This document shows positions 18,028-27,582 of a stretch of DNA of 64,000 nucleotides, piece after piece. The position numbers and the translations under genes were made by a program. The notes under the pieces were generated by a model that ran no database searches, was not told the origin of the DNA, and was given only the letters and a program-made list of their open reading frames with translations. Source of the DNA: an uncultured Candidatus Actinomarina sp. (lineage in GTDB: Bacteria; Actinomycetota; Acidimicrobiia; Actinomarinales; Actinomarinaceae); contig CACMQN010000002.1 of NCBI GenBank assembly GCA_902615855.1, positions 84,054-148,053 of the forward strand, read 5' to 3'. The stretch's first letter is position 1; each line of letters begins with the position of its first letter.

Positions 18028-20121
18028 ATGAAACAGTTAGTTGTTGAAATAAATAATCCCGAACCAATATTATGGGAGACTCCAATTCCAAAGCCTGGTC
18101 CAGGGGAGATACTTATTAAAAATCATTATTCAGTTGTCTCAACTGGAACTGAAATAGCAGCAATTGAATCTGCTAATAAGTCTGTAACTGATAAATTACA
18201 AAATTCATCAAACATTGAGAAAGGTATTGAACTTCTTGAAAAAGAAGGAGTGAGAGCTGTTTGGAATGCTATATTCCCAAAAAATATATTGCCTATTCAA
18301 CTTGGTTATAGTTCATGTGGAAAAGTTGCAGAAATTGGAGAAAACGTAAAAAATTTTCATGTTGGTGACATGGTTGTTTCCAACGGTAATCATGCAGAAT
18401 ATGTTGTAGTAAATCAAAACTTATGTTCAAGGATTCCTGAAGACACAAATGAAAAAGAAGCAGCTTATACAGTCTTAGGTAGTATAGCTCTACATGGTCT
18501 ACGATTATCAGAAACTTCACTTGGATCAAGAATTGTTGTTGTAGGTTTGGGCATAGTTGGACAATTAGTATGCAGGTTAGGAGAAGCACAAGGATCAGAA
18601 GTCTTTGGTATTGATCCTGACGAAAGTAGAAGGGGAGATAGTAAAAACTTTTTTTCTACAATTAATGATCTACCCGTAGACGAAGTAGATTCGATAATTA
18701 TCACAGCTGCTTCTGACAGCAATGAACCAATTGAAGCTGCAACAAAAATTGCAAGGAATAAAGCAAAAATTGTTGTTATTGGAGATATTCCTTTAAATAT
18801 TTCAAGAAATGAGTTTTACTACAAAGAACTAGAGTTAGTTGTCTCAAAATCATATGGACCTGGAAGATATGATAAGCAGTATGAAGTTCTAGGAAATGAT
18901 TATCCAATTGAGTATGTCAGATGGACTGAAAATAGAAATTTTGAAGCTTTCTTAAAACTTTTATCTCAGGGTCAGATTACTGTTCAAGACTTAATTACTG
19001 AGGAAATTGATTTTTCTGAATCTTCTGAGATATACAATTCCTTTAATTCTGATCAAAGACCTTTGTCAGTGTTGCTCAGATATAATTTAAAAGCTGAACC
19101 AAAAATTCAATTTGAAAAAAATGATATTACTTCTGAAAACAACCAAAAAATTAAAATTGGAATAATTGGAGCAGGAAACTTTGCCTCAACAACAATTATT
19201 CCTTTATTGAAGGAATTAAGAAGGTCTTGTCAGATTTTAGGAGTTTCATCATCAGGAGGATTAAGTTCTGAAGTCCTTGCGAAAAATTTTAAAATCAAGA
19301 ATAAATACTCCACAGAAGACGAAATATTTGAATCAGATGAAATAGATGCTGTATTTATTCTTACTCAACATTTCAATCATGCTGATTTAGTTATCAAAGG
19401 AATAAACTCTGGTAAAGCTGTTTATGTAGAGAAACCATTGGCAATTGAAGTTGATTCAATAACAAAAATTGAAGAGGCTATGTACAATGCTGAAGATCCA
19501 AAAATTTTTCTTGGTTTTAATAGAAGATTTAGTGAAGCATCTAATTTTATAAAGGAAAAATTAAATAATTCACCTGCAAATGCGATAAATTTTAGGTTTA
19601 GTGTTCCAAAATTAGACAAAGACCACTGGACCAATATAAAGGAGATAGGTGGGGGAAGAATAGTTGGTGAAGCCATCCATGCAATTGACTTAGGTACATA
19701 TTTTTTTGACTCTCTACCACAAAGCATATCTTCCTACAGTCCAATAAACAAAGAAACTGATGAAGTTTATGACAATCAAGTCTTTATAAATATCAATTAC
19801 GCAAACGGCTCACATGCATCAGTACAATATTTTTCAGACACAAATTACAATTTATCTAAAGAAAGGCTAGAGATTCACGGAAGTGATAATTCATTTATTG
19901 TCGAAGATTTTCAACTTATGAGATATTTAATCGGATCAGATGATAAGAGCAAAGTATTCTCTGACGGTAAAGGTCATAAACAAGCTATTGAAACCTTTAT
20001 TAGTTATGTTAAAAATGAAATACCAAATCCATTTACATGGTTAGAAATTAAATCAGTATCAATTGCTGGTATATATGCTCAAAATTATCTAAATTCTGGA
20101 TCCCAAAAAAGTATTTTTTAA
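18028..20121 (+). CDS. Bi-domain oxidoreductase (zinc-less ADH-like + Gfo/Idh/MocA)
   Basis: 697 residues in two fused NAD(P)-binding enzymes. Residues 1 to about 350 form a medium-chain alcohol-dehydrogenase-like domain (VVVGLGIVGQLVCRLGEAQG) without the usual structural zinc cysteines. From about residue 371 (IKIGIIGAGNFASTTIIPLL) there is a Gfo/Idh/MocA domain with VEKPLA. This architecture is known from polysaccharide and sugar-modification loci. Here it stands alone, 26 bases after birA, so the substrate is unknown; a nucleotide sugar is the likeliest guess. Confidence 0.8.
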   Translation: MKQLVVEINNPEPILWETPIPKPGPGEILIKNHYSVVSTGTEIAAIESANKSVTDKLQNSSNIEKGIELLEKEGVRAVWNAIFPKNILPIQLGYSSCGKVAEIGENVKNFHVGDMVVSNGNHAEYVVVNQNLCSRIPEDTNEKEAAYTVLGSIALHGLRLSETSLGSRIVVVGLGIVGQLVCRLGEAQGSEVFGIDPDESRRGDSKNFFSTINDLPVDEVDSIIITAASDSNEPIEAATKIARNKAKIVVIGDIPLNISRNEFYYKELELVVSKSYGPGRYDKQYEVLGNDYPIEYVRWTENRNFEAFLKLLSQGQITVQDLITEEIDFSESSEIYNSFNSDQRPLSVLLRYNLKAEPKIQFEKNDITSENNQKIKIGIIGAGNFASTTIIPLLKELRRSCQILGVSSSGGLSSEVLAKNFKIKNKYSTEDEIFESDEIDAVFILTQHFNHADLVIKGINSGKAVYVEKPLAIEVDSITKIEEAMYNAEDPKIFLGFNRRFSEASNFIKEKLNNSPANAINFRFSVPKLDKDHWTNIKEIGGGRIVGEAIHAIDLGTYFFDSLPQSISSYSPINKETDEVYDNQVFININYANGSHASVQYFSDTNYNLSKERLEIHGSDNSFIVEDFQLMRYLIGSDDKSKVFSDGKGHKQAIETFISYVKNEIPNPFTWLEIKSVSIAGIYAQNYLNSGSQKSIF

Positions 20122-20189
20122 AATTAGCAAACTAAAAAATTAACAACGTTACTGTTACTTTGTCGTAAAGATATTACAAAAGGAAATAC

Positions 20190-20387
20190 ATGCCAAAAGG
20201 TAAAGTTAAATGGTTTAATAAAACTAAAGGTTATGGTTTTATTGAACCTGAAGAAGGCGACAAAGACGTCTTTGTTCATATTTCTGCAGTAAAGAATTCA
20301 GGAATGGAAGATCTTGAAGAAGGTCAAGAGCTTGAATTTGAAATTGTAGAAAATAACGGTAAAACTTCAGCAGAAAATTTAAAGTAA
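20190..20387 (+). CDS. cspA: Cold-shock protein
   Basis: 65-residue OB-fold RNA chaperone with RNP1 (KGYGFIEP) and RNP2 (VFVHISAV) motifs. The start [18 protein letters not shown] is typical, and an AAAAGGA ribosome-binding site lies upstream. It is monocistronic, with a tRNA on the other strand right after it. Confidence 0.96.
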   Translation: MPKGKVKWFNKTKGYGFIEPEEGDKDVFVHISAVKNSGMEDLEEGQELEFEIVENNGKTSAENLK

Positions 20388-20395
20388 AACTCTAG

Positions 20396-20468
20396 CGGCC
20401 ACGGCAGGATTCGAACCTGCGACACCAGGTTTAGGAAACCTGTGCTCTATCCCCTGAGCTACGCGGCC
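20396..20468 (-). tRNA. tRNA-Arg (anticodon CCT)
   Basis: The minus strand reads GGCCGCG ... CGTGGCC, a seven-pair acceptor stem with one G-T pair. It has a D arm (GCTC/GAGC), an anticodon arm CAGGT-TTCCTAA-ACCTG giving CCT, and a T arm GCAGG-TTCGAAT-CCTGC. 73 bases; CCA is not encoded. It reads AGG arginine codons. Confidence 0.96.
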
Positions 20469-20521
20469 ATAAAAAATAGGTTAAACTAATTTCATAAATA
20501 ACTATATACAAAAGGATTAAG

Positions 20522-21493
20522 TTGCTTGCAGTTAACGTTAATAACATAAAAAAAACTTTTGTTACAAAGCAAGAAACAGTTGAGGCTGTAAAAGATGTTA
20601 GTTTCCAAGTAGAGCAAGGTGAAATATTCGGATTACTTGGTCCAAATGGTGCAGGTAAATCTACAACAATTTTGATGCTTACAACATTATTAAGTGTTAC
20701 AAGTGGAAAAGCCTCTATATTGGGTCTAGATATTACAACAAAAGATAAAGAGGTTAGAGAAAAAATTGGGGTAGCTCTTCAAGATACAGGCATAGATAAT
20801 TTGTTAACAGGAAAAGAATTATTTTTTACAACATGCAGACTTTGGGGATATTCAAAAAAAGACTCTGAAAAGAGAACTTTAGAACTTCTGGAACTCGTTG
20901 GCTTAACAGAAGCCGCTGATAGACGAGTTAAAACTTATTCTGGGGGAATGAAAAGGAGACTTGATCTTGGTTTAAGCCTTGTTCATTCTCCAGAAATTCT
21001 TTTTTTAGATGAACCAACAACAGGATTAGACCCAGGTTCTAGGCGAGTTCTCTGGGAAGAAATAAAAAGACTTCGTGATAATGGAGTGACAATTATTCTT
21101 ACAACACAATATCTCGAAGAAGCTGATGAGTTAGCAGATCGTTTAGCAATTATAGATGAAGGTCTTGTTGTAGCTGAGGGAACTTCAGATGAATTAAAAG
21201 CAAGCATTGGTGGTGATGTGATTACCTTTTCTTTTGAAAATGATTTAGATTTAAAAAATGCAAAAAATGTTTTATATGATGCAATTGAAGATAAAGGCCA
21301 ATTAAGAATTACAGTCGAAGATGGTGCAGCAAAAATTCCAAGTTTTATAAATGACTTAAATAAAAATGGGATAATCGTTAGTTCAGTTTCAGCAAGCAAA
21401 CCAACTTTAGATGATGTTTTTCTTGAGGTGACAGGATATAGGCTTGAAGGATCAGCTGGAACTGATTCATCAAATGAATTGGAAGTAAAGTAA
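20522..21493 (+). CDS. ABC exporter ATP-binding protein, DrrA-like
   Basis: 323 residues from a TTG start preceded by AAGGA. Walker A is GPNGAGKST, the signature TYSGGMKRRLDLGLS, Walker B LFLDEPTTGLD. The sequence GLDPGSRRVLWEEI and the C-terminal accessory domain of about 100 residues match the daunorubicin-resistance type (DrrA) of efflux ATPases. It overlaps the permease gene by one base. Substrate unknown: lipid, glycolipid or drug export are all possible. Confidence 0.88.
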   Translation: MLAVNVNNIKKTFVTKQETVEAVKDVSFQVEQGEIFGLLGPNGAGKSTTILMLTTLLSVTSGKASILGLDITTKDKEVREKIGVALQDTGIDNLLTGKELFFTTCRLWGYSKKDSEKRTLELLELVGLTEAADRRVKTYSGGMKRRLDLGLSLVHSPEILFLDEPTTGLDPGSRRVLWEEIKRLRDNGVTIILTTQYLEEADELADRLAIIDEGLVVAEGTSDELKASIGGDVITFSFENDLDLKNAKNVLYDAIEDKGQLRITVEDGAAKIPSFINDLNKNGIIVSSVSASKPTLDDVFLEVTGYRLEGSAGTDSSNELEVK

Positions 21494-22290
21494 TGGAATC
21501 AAATAGATCTTTTTTTGTACAACTACAAGTCTTAACAAAAAGAATGGTTTTACGAGTAGTAAGAAGACCTCTTGCAGAATTGCCTAATTTAATTATTTCA
21601 GCATTTTTCTTATTTGTATATGACGGTGCTCTTGGAGGAGTTTTTGGAGGATCTGCAAGTGGAACGCCCTTTGATTTTGCAAATGGAAATTTCATAAATT
21701 TTATTCTCCCAGTATCAATAGTCTCTGCTTCTTTAAGTGGTGCTGCCTCCGGTATATATTTAGTAGAAGATATTGAATCAGGTGTCTTTAAACGTTATCA
21801 AAGTATGCCAATCTCTAGATGGGCTATAATTTTGGCTCCTATGAATGTTGGAGCTTTAAGAGTTTTATTACAAGCAGGATTGATTTTATTAATAGGAAAA
21901 TTTATAGGAGCCAATCCCGAAGTTGGTAATGTGGGATTTTTCATTGTCCTATCACTCGCTTTTATTTGGGGGATGGGTTTTGCTGGTTATTCTGTTGCTG
22001 CTGGAGTAAAGTCAGGATCATCTCAGGGCGCACAGGCAGCTACTTTTTTATTTTTCCCTGCAATATTCTTAGCCCCTACTTTTGTACCTAGAGAACAATT
22101 GAAAGGATGGCTAGAAACTGCGGCAGCCTACAACCCTACAACTTACGTAATTGAAGGAATGAGATCTGTAATGGTTCAAGGTTGGGAACTTGATACATTA
22201 TTTAGAGGCTATCTATCTGCAACTTCATTTGCAGTGATAACCCTCACTCTTGCAGTTATATCAGCAAGAAAAGCAACAGAAAAAGCATAA
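21493..22290 (+). CDS. ABC-2 type permease, DrrB-like
   Basis: 265 residues with about six membrane helices and a cytoplasmic N-terminus containing TKRMVLRVVRRPLAELPNL, as in ABC-2 permeases of the DrrB group. NPTTYVIEGMRSVM near the C-terminus is a typical family motif. It pairs with the preceding ATPase to make a half-transporter dimer for export. Confidence 0.88.
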   Translation: MESNRSFFVQLQVLTKRMVLRVVRRPLAELPNLIISAFFLFVYDGALGGVFGGSASGTPFDFANGNFINFILPVSIVSASLSGAASGIYLVEDIESGVFKRYQSMPISRWAIILAPMNVGALRVLLQAGLILLIGKFIGANPEVGNVGFFIVLSLAFIWGMGFAGYSVAAGVKSGSSQGAQAATFLFFPAIFLAPTFVPREQLKGWLETAAAYNPTTYVIEGMRSVMVQGWELDTLFRGYLSATSFAVITLTLAVISARKATEKA

Positions 22291-22345
22291 ATACTTTTTA
22301 TATAGAAAATAAAATTAACTACTCTATATAATTCTTAAGGAAATT

Positions 22346-23035
22346 ATGGAAATTACATTAGAAGCAACAAATAGAGAAAAAACAGGATCTGGAGAGTCAA
22401 GAAGATTACGCTCTACAGGATTCATTCCAGCTGTGATGTACGGTCTTGGAACAGAGCCACAGTCATTATTATTAAATTCAAGAGAATTTAATAACGCACT
22501 TAAAACTGAAGCAGGATCAAATGTTATCTTAAATGTCACCGTAGGAAAAGATTCATTCCCAGCTCTTGCAAGAGAAATTCAACGCCATGCCTTTAAAGAT
22601 GAGATCGTCCATGTTGATTTAGTAAGAATTGATTTATCTCAAACTGTTGAAGCAGACGTACAAGTTAACTTCATTGGAACTCCACTTGGAGTCAAAGAAG
22701 AAGGTGGTGTCGTTCAAACAGTCAATAATACGATTTCAATTACAGCACTTCCTACAAATATTCCATCATCATTGGATGTAGATATTTCACCATTAAATGT
22801 TGGAGACAATGTAACAGTAACAGATATTCAATTACCTGAGGGAGTAGCGTTGGCCTCAGAAGATGACGATTCAATCCTTGTAACAATAACAATTCCTCGA
22901 GCTGTTATTGAGGAAGAGGAAGTAATTGATGAGGAACTTGAAGGCGAAGAGGGTGAAGAAGATGCTGGAGAAGGCGATGAAGACTCTGAAGAAAGTTCAG
23001 ATGATGCAGAACCAGCAGAAGAAAGTGGAGAATAA
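22346..23035 (+). CDS. rplY: 50S ribosomal protein L25 (general stress protein Ctc type)
   Basis: 229 residues. The N-terminal 5S-rRNA-binding L25 domain (GSGESRRLRSTGFIPAVMYG) is followed by the TL5/Ctc beta domain (VDLVRIDLSQTVEADVQV). A very acidic tail of about 45 residues, nearly all E, D, G, S and A, ends the protein. Long-form L25 with an acidic tail is common in actinobacteria. The last 11 bases overlap pth, so the two are coupled. Confidence 0.94.
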   Translation: MEITLEATNREKTGSGESRRLRSTGFIPAVMYGLGTEPQSLLLNSREFNNALKTEAGSNVILNVTVGKDSFPALAREIQRHAFKDEIVHVDLVRIDLSQTVEADVQVNFIGTPLGVKEEGGVVQTVNNTISITALPTNIPSSLDVDISPLNVGDNVTVTDIQLPEGVALASEDDDSILVTITIPRAVIEEEEVIDEELEGEEGEEDAGEGDEDSEESSDDAEPAEESGE

Positions 23036-23621
23036 ATCTAACTTTGTTTTAGTTGGACTTTGGAATCCTCAACCAAAATACATCAATACTCGACATAATA
23101 TTGGTGCTGATATTCTCTTCTCTTATTGTCAAAAAAAGAATTTAGAATTTGAATTAGATAGTTTAGGAAATTTTCAGTCAACTAAATTTGAATTTGAAAA
23201 TAAATCAGTAAATCTATTAATCCCTATGACCTCAATGAACAAATCAGGGCAAGGTTTAAAAGCTTTTCTAATGAGTACCGGAATAAAAGATTATGAATTA
23301 GTTGTAGTACACGATGATATTGATTTAGCATTTGGTAGATTTCGTATTAAAAAGGGAAGTTCAGACGGTGGTCATAATGGTATTAAGTCGATCGATTTAT
23401 CTTTAGGTCATAACAATTATTGGAGGTTTAAAATTGGTCTTGGAAGACCACCCTCATCTTTAGATCCTGCAGAATTTGTTCTATCAAAGTTTAATAATGA
23501 TGAGGATGAAGAAGTTGAGTTTATAATTGAGGACAGCATGGAAATTATTGATACATTTTTAAAAAACTCAGAAAATGGAATAAAAAAAGCATCTGAGCGA
23601 AGAATAATTGATGTGATTTAA
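23025..23621 (+). CDS. pth: Peptidyl-tRNA hydrolase
   Basis: Releases tRNA from peptidyl-tRNA that has dropped off ribosomes. I start at the GTG at 23025 (198 residues); the track start at 22926 adds 33 very basic residues that are only the out-of-frame reading of the L25 acidic tail. The catalytic residues are in PKYINTRHNIG (His) and VVHDDIDLAFG (Asp), and GSSDGGHNGIKSI is the substrate loop. The usual GLGNPG near the N-terminus reads GLWNPQ here, an unusual pair of changes with the key Asn kept. Confidence 0.9.
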   Translation: MENKSNFVLVGLWNPQPKYINTRHNIGADILFSYCQKKNLEFELDSLGNFQSTKFEFENKSVNLLIPMTSMNKSGQGLKAFLMSTGIKDYELVVVHDDIDLAFGRFRIKKGSSDGGHNGIKSIDLSLGHNNYWRFKIGLGRPPSSLDPAEFVLSKFNNDEDEEVEFIIEDSMEIIDTFLKNSENGIKKASERRIIDVI

Positions 23622-24169
23622 TGAAAAAATATATACCTGATTTACTAGCAATCTTTCGTATAGCTTCATCACCTCTAATTTTATTTCTTATTTTGGAAGA
23701 TGGATCAAGCGAAGGTCTGATGTTATTACCTGCAATAATTGCTTTTATTGCTGCTTGGACAGACTTTTTTGATGGTAGGTTAGCTAGAAAATGGAATGTA
23801 TCTTCAAAAGTTGGTGCATTTTTAGATACGATTGCAGATAAAATCTTCATAACATTTATTTTTGTTGGCTTTACATACATTGATAGAGTAAGTATTTGGG
23901 TGACAGTTCTTTTAATTGTTAGAGAGTTTGTGATTACTGGATTAAGAGGCCTTGCCGGAAATGATGGGATAATGATCCCACCAAGTAAATTTGGAAAAGC
24001 AAAAGCAAGTCTTCAATTTTGGGCTGTTGGTTTCGTAATGATGGACTTTCCTTTATCAATTTTAAGCTTGACCATTGCAGAATTATTTGTGATGCATGCT
24101 TTGATATTCTCATATATTTCTGGCTACCAATATATTGTTTCGTACTTTAAATCTAAGAATGAAATATAA
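23621..24169 (+). CDS. pgsA: CDP-diacylglycerol-glycerol-3-phosphate 3-phosphatidyltransferase
   Basis: 182-residue membrane enzyme of the CDP-alcohol phosphatidyltransferase family. The metal-binding signature is visible as TDFFDGRLARKWN...GAFLDTIAD (D-x2-DG-x2-AR-x8-G-x3-D-x3-D). It makes phosphatidylglycerophosphate, the first step to phosphatidylglycerol. Another CDP-alcohol (such as inositol phosphate) is possible because actinobacteria have several paralogues. It overlaps the pth stop by one base. Confidence 0.85.
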   Translation: MKKYIPDLLAIFRIASSPLILFLILEDGSSEGLMLLPAIIAFIAAWTDFFDGRLARKWNVSSKVGAFLDTIADKIFITFIFVGFTYIDRVSIWVTVLLIVREFVITGLRGLAGNDGIMIPPSKFGKAKASLQFWAVGFVMMDFPLSILSLTIAELFVMHALIFSYISGYQYIVSYFKSKNEI

Positions 24170-25154
24170 AAATATATTCCTTACTGGCTCTACAGGAATT
24201 TTAGGAAAGCCATTATTAAGGAAGCTTGTAAATGAAGGGCATACTGTTTACGCATTATCTAGAAATAAAATACATCATGATTTTCTAAACTCCAATAAGG
24301 CAAAAATCATAAATGGTGATTTAATTAGTGACGACATTTATGAACAACTTAAAGACAAGTCTATCGAAGCAATATTCCATGTTGCTGGTATTAATAAAAA
24401 ATGTCAGAAAGATTCTTCAAGTATGTTTAGGACAAACATTGAAGGTACAAAACAAATGTTGGAATTAGGTAATAGATTAAGTATTGAAAAGTTTGTATAC
24501 ACTTCCTCTGCAACAACCCTTGGTGAGCAAAAGGGAACTATTGGAAATGAGGATTCAATACACAGAGGAACATTTTTATCTGAATATGAAGAATCAAAAT
24601 ATTTGGCAGAACAAGTCGCCTTCGCCTTTAGTAAAGAGTTTGAATTCGTGTCTATCAATCCGTCTTCTGTTCAAGGACCAGGAAGAAATTCTGGAACTGC
24701 AAAAATTTTAATATCAACATTAAATAAAAAATTTCCTCCATTAATTAAAAGTACTATATCCGTTGTTGATATTGATGATTGTACAGAAGGACATTACCTA
24801 GGTTTAATGAAGGGAAAGAATAATGAAAGATATGTACTTAATAGTTTTAGATTAGATATTGAGACACTAATTCAAAATCTAAAGTTGATTACAAATTGGG
24901 ATGGTTCTCCAATATATATCTCAAAACAATTTCTTACTGGATTAGGTCCACTTTTTGATATTTTTGGAAAATTCACTTCCCTAGGGGGAGTTATATGTGG
25001 AGAAACAATTAGAGTTCTCACCCATGGACATTTATATGATGGTCAGAAAGCTAAAAGAGAACTTGGTTTGAGCTACACCTCAATTGAAGATTTTATTTCC
25101 AAAACTATTTCTTGGTTAAACACTGAAAAATTAACAAAATTAGATATCAATTAA
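24159..25154 (+). CDS. NAD-dependent epimerase/dehydratase family protein (extended SDR)
   Basis: 331 residues from the ATG at 24159, which overlaps pgsA by 11 bases; the track's earlier ATG adds eight residues. IFLTGSTGILGKPLL is the dinucleotide-binding motif, YTSSATTLG carries the active-site Ser region and YEESKYLAEQ the Tyr-x3-Lys. The substrate cannot be named; such genes act on nucleotide sugars, sterol-like or flavonoid-like compounds. It is in the housekeeping run between pgsA and mazG. Confidence 0.8.
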   Translation: MKYKNIFLTGSTGILGKPLLRKLVNEGHTVYALSRNKIHHDFLNSNKAKIINGDLISDDIYEQLKDKSIEAIFHVAGINKKCQKDSSSMFRTNIEGTKQMLELGNRLSIEKFVYTSSATTLGEQKGTIGNEDSIHRGTFLSEYEESKYLAEQVAFAFSKEFEFVSINPSSVQGPGRNSGTAKILISTLNKKFPPLIKSTISVVDIDDCTEGHYLGLMKGKNNERYVLNSFRLDIETLIQNLKLITNWDGSPIYISKQFLTGLGPLFDIFGKFTSLGGVICGETIRVLTHGHLYDGQKAKRELGLSYTSIEDFISKTISWLNTEKLTKLDIN

Positions 25155-25155
25155 T

Positions 25156-25896
25156 ATGAACGATTTCAATAATCTGCTTGATATAGTTTCACAATTAAGA
25201 AAAGAATGTCCATGGGACAAAGAGCAAACACATGAAAGCTTGGCAAAGCATCTGATTGAGGAATCATACGAATTGTTAGATACCTTAACTAATTTAAATG
25301 ATTCAACTGAATCACTTAATAACTTTAAAGATGAGTTAGGAGATCTTTTACTCCAAATACTTTTACATTCAGAAATTGCCTCTGAAAATAATTATTTTTC
25401 GATAATTGAAGTGATAAATTCTTTACAAAAAAAATTAATACAACGTCACCCCCATGTTTTTGACAAAAAAAACTTGAATTCATCTGATGAAGTTGAAAAA
25501 CAATGGGAGGAAATTAAAAAAGAAGGTAATGATTCTATATTTGATGATATCAATACGAAACTTCCTCCATTAAATACAGCATTTAAAGTACAACGAAAAG
25601 CAAAGACCCTTAATTTAAGCTACAAAAATTATGATGAGGCTTTGGATGATTTGATTTCCGAAATAAATGAACTTAAAGAAGCAACAACCTTAGAAGATAG
25701 AAAGTCAGAACTTGGCGATGTATATTTTTCACTAATTAATGTTTCTAGATATTTAGAGGCTGATCCTGAAATTGAGTTAAAAAAATCTATTCAAACTTTT
25801 ATAAACAGGGCAAAATATGTTGAAAAACATATGCATAAAGAAACAGATATTAGTGCTCTTTGGCAAGAAGCTAAGAAAAATCAAATAGATTCGTAA
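25156..25896 (+). CDS. mazG: Nucleoside triphosphate pyrophosphohydrolase MazG
   Basis: 246 residues with two MazG domains. The first opens with LRKECPWDKEQTHESLAKHLIEE and has the metal-binding E-x2-E...E-x2-D pattern (EESYE, DELGDLLLQ); the second is the weaker C-terminal repeat with KSELGDVYFSLIN. MazG hydrolyses (d)NTPs, including damaged ones, to monophosphates. It starts two bases after the SDR gene. Confidence 0.9.
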   Translation: MNDFNNLLDIVSQLRKECPWDKEQTHESLAKHLIEESYELLDTLTNLNDSTESLNNFKDELGDLLLQILLHSEIASENNYFSIIEVINSLQKKLIQRHPHVFDKKNLNSSDEVEKQWEEIKKEGNDSIFDDINTKLPPLNTAFKVQRKAKTLNLSYKNYDEALDDLISEINELKEATTLEDRKSELGDVYFSLINVSRYLEADPEIELKKSIQTFINRAKYVEKHMHKETDISALWQEAKKNQIDS

Positions 25897-25933
25897 AGAT
25901 TATTTTTTCTGTTAGATTTTAAATAACAGGGTT

Positions 25934-27208
25934 ATGAATAAAAAAATTAAAGACATCAATGCTCGCTTTATATTAGATTCAAGAGCAAACCCAACTATTG
26001 AAGTTGAAGTAACGACAGGTGACAATACTAAAGGCCGTGCTGCAGTTCCATCTGGAGCTTCAACTGGAGCGCTTGAGGCTCATGAGTTGAGAGATAGCGA
26101 TTCATCTTTTAATGGTATGGGAGTAAATAAAGCTATTGAAAATGTTAAATCAACAATTTCAGATTCTTTAATAGGTATGGATGTAACTGATCAAAGAAGT
26201 ATTGATAGTAAATTAATCGAATTAGATGGAACTGATAACAAAAATAATCTTGGTGCAAATTCAATCCTAGCTGTGTCTATGGCATCAATGAGAGCAAGTG
26301 CTAATCAACAAAACAAACAACTTTTTGAACTATTTCCAAATATTTATGGTCAACCATCTTTACCTATTCCTTTTATGAATATTCTTAATGGAGGTGCACA
26401 CGCTGACAACTCTGTTGATATTCAAGAGTTTATGATTGTTCCATTTGGCTTTGAAACTTTTGATACCGCCTTGAGAGCAGGTGTCGAGATATATCATGTA
26501 CTTAAAAAAAGACTTAAATCAAACAAGCTTTCAACCAATGTTGGTGATGAGGGAGGGTTTGCTCCAAACTTTAATTCTTCAACAGAGATCCTAGACGAAA
26601 TTATGCAATCCATTTCTGAAGCTGGATACGACCCAGGTGTAAATGTCTCGTTAGCTCTAGATGTAGCTGCTTCGGAATTTTTTAAAGATGGCTTTTATGA
26701 GATTGAGGGTAATAAACTCAATAGGCAAGAAATGGCAGATTATTTGATTAATTTAACAACAAATTATCCGATTATATCAATTGAAGATGGACTGGCAGAG
26801 GATGATTGGAATGGATGGAAATATCTAACAGAAAAAGTAGGAGACACAACCCAGCTTGTTGGTGACGACTTATTTGTAACTCAAGAAAAAATATTACAGA
26901 AAGGAGTCGAAGAAAATTGTGCAAATTCAATTTTAGTTAAGGTAAATCAAGTTGGTAGCGTAAGTGAAACTATAAAAACGATGACACTCGCCAAAGAAAG
27001 CCACTATACCTCACTCGTATCCCATAGATCAGGTGAGACAGAAGATACATTTATAAGTCATTTATGTGTGGGTACCTCAAGTGGACAAATAAAAACAGGA
27101 GCACCTGCAAGATCAGAAAGAACAGCAAAGTACAATGAGCTACTCCGGATTGGAGAAAAAATAGGTTTTGAACAATTTAATATTCAAAGCTTTGGGCGTA
27201 CTCAATGA
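25934..27208 (+). CDS. eno: Enolase
   Basis: 424-residue glycolytic enzyme converting 2-phosphoglycerate to PEP. Landmarks: SRANPTIEVEV at the N-terminus, PFMNILNGGAHADNSVDIQEF, the metal ligands in ALDVAASEF, ISIEDGLAEDDW and LVGDDLFVT, and SHRSGETED around the catalytic site. It overlaps the FtsB-like gene by four bases, the same eno-ftsB-DUF501-ppx order known in actinobacteria. Confidence 0.97.
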   Translation: MNKKIKDINARFILDSRANPTIEVEVTTGDNTKGRAAVPSGASTGALEAHELRDSDSSFNGMGVNKAIENVKSTISDSLIGMDVTDQRSIDSKLIELDGTDNKNNLGANSILAVSMASMRASANQQNKQLFELFPNIYGQPSLPIPFMNILNGGAHADNSVDIQEFMIVPFGFETFDTALRAGVEIYHVLKKRLKSNKLSTNVGDEGGFAPNFNSSTEILDEIMQSISEAGYDPGVNVSLALDVAASEFFKDGFYEIEGNKLNRQEMADYLINLTTNYPIISIEDGLAEDDWNGWKYLTEKVGDTTQLVGDDLFVTQEKILQKGVEENCANSILVKVNQVGSVSETIKTMTLAKESHYTSLVSHRSGETEDTFISHLCVGTSSGQIKTGAPARSERTAKYNELLRIGEKIGFEQFNIQSFGRTQ

Positions 27209-27582
27209 TCAGGCAAAATTTATTTTCAAAAATAATGTTTTTAATCACTTCGTTTATTTTTGTATTCTTTATTTTTGATACATGGGAGTTAAGTTTAAGA
27301 GATTATCAATCACTACAATCACAGCTTGAAGCAAGACAAGAACACGCAAATGATTTAAGAAATGAAATTACTTTTATTCAACAAAAAATCGATGATCTTG
27401 AAGATCCAGAGAAGTTAGATGTTATATTGCGACAACATGGATACGGCCTTCCAGGAGAGGATATATATATATTTAAAGTGCCAGAACCTGTGACACCTTT
27501 GGAAGAAACTCTTCAAAAAGAAAGATCTAAGGGCCTTTTAGAATATGTGGTGGAGTTTATTGTCGGAACAAATAGTGACTAG
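27205..27582 (+). CDS. Septum formation initiator family protein (FtsB/DivIC-like)
   Basis: 125 residues: a short cytoplasmic N-terminus, one transmembrane helix (about 9-26), then a coiled coil of about 40 residues (SLQSQLEARQEHANDLRNEI region) and the typical RQHGYGLPGEDIYIFKVP. This is the cell-division FtsB/DivIC family, which links FtsL and FtsQ at the septum. Sitting directly after eno is the usual bacterial arrangement. Confidence 0.85.
   Translation: MIRQNLFSKIMFLITSFIFVFFIFDTWELSLRDYQSLQSQLEARQEHANDLRNEITFIQQKIDDLEDPEKLDVILRQHGYGLPGEDIYIFKVPEPVTPLEETLQKERSKGLLEYVVEFIVGTNSD

Noticed and set aside
20983-21399. Minus-strand 138-residue ORF opposite the DrrA-like ATPase
   Set aside because: Antisense shadow over a conserved ATPase; composition typical of reverse frames in AT-rich DNA.
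22926-23024. Basic N-terminal extension of pth in the ORF track
   Set aside because: It is the other-frame translation of the L25 acidic tail; a GTG at 23025 gives normal Pth length.
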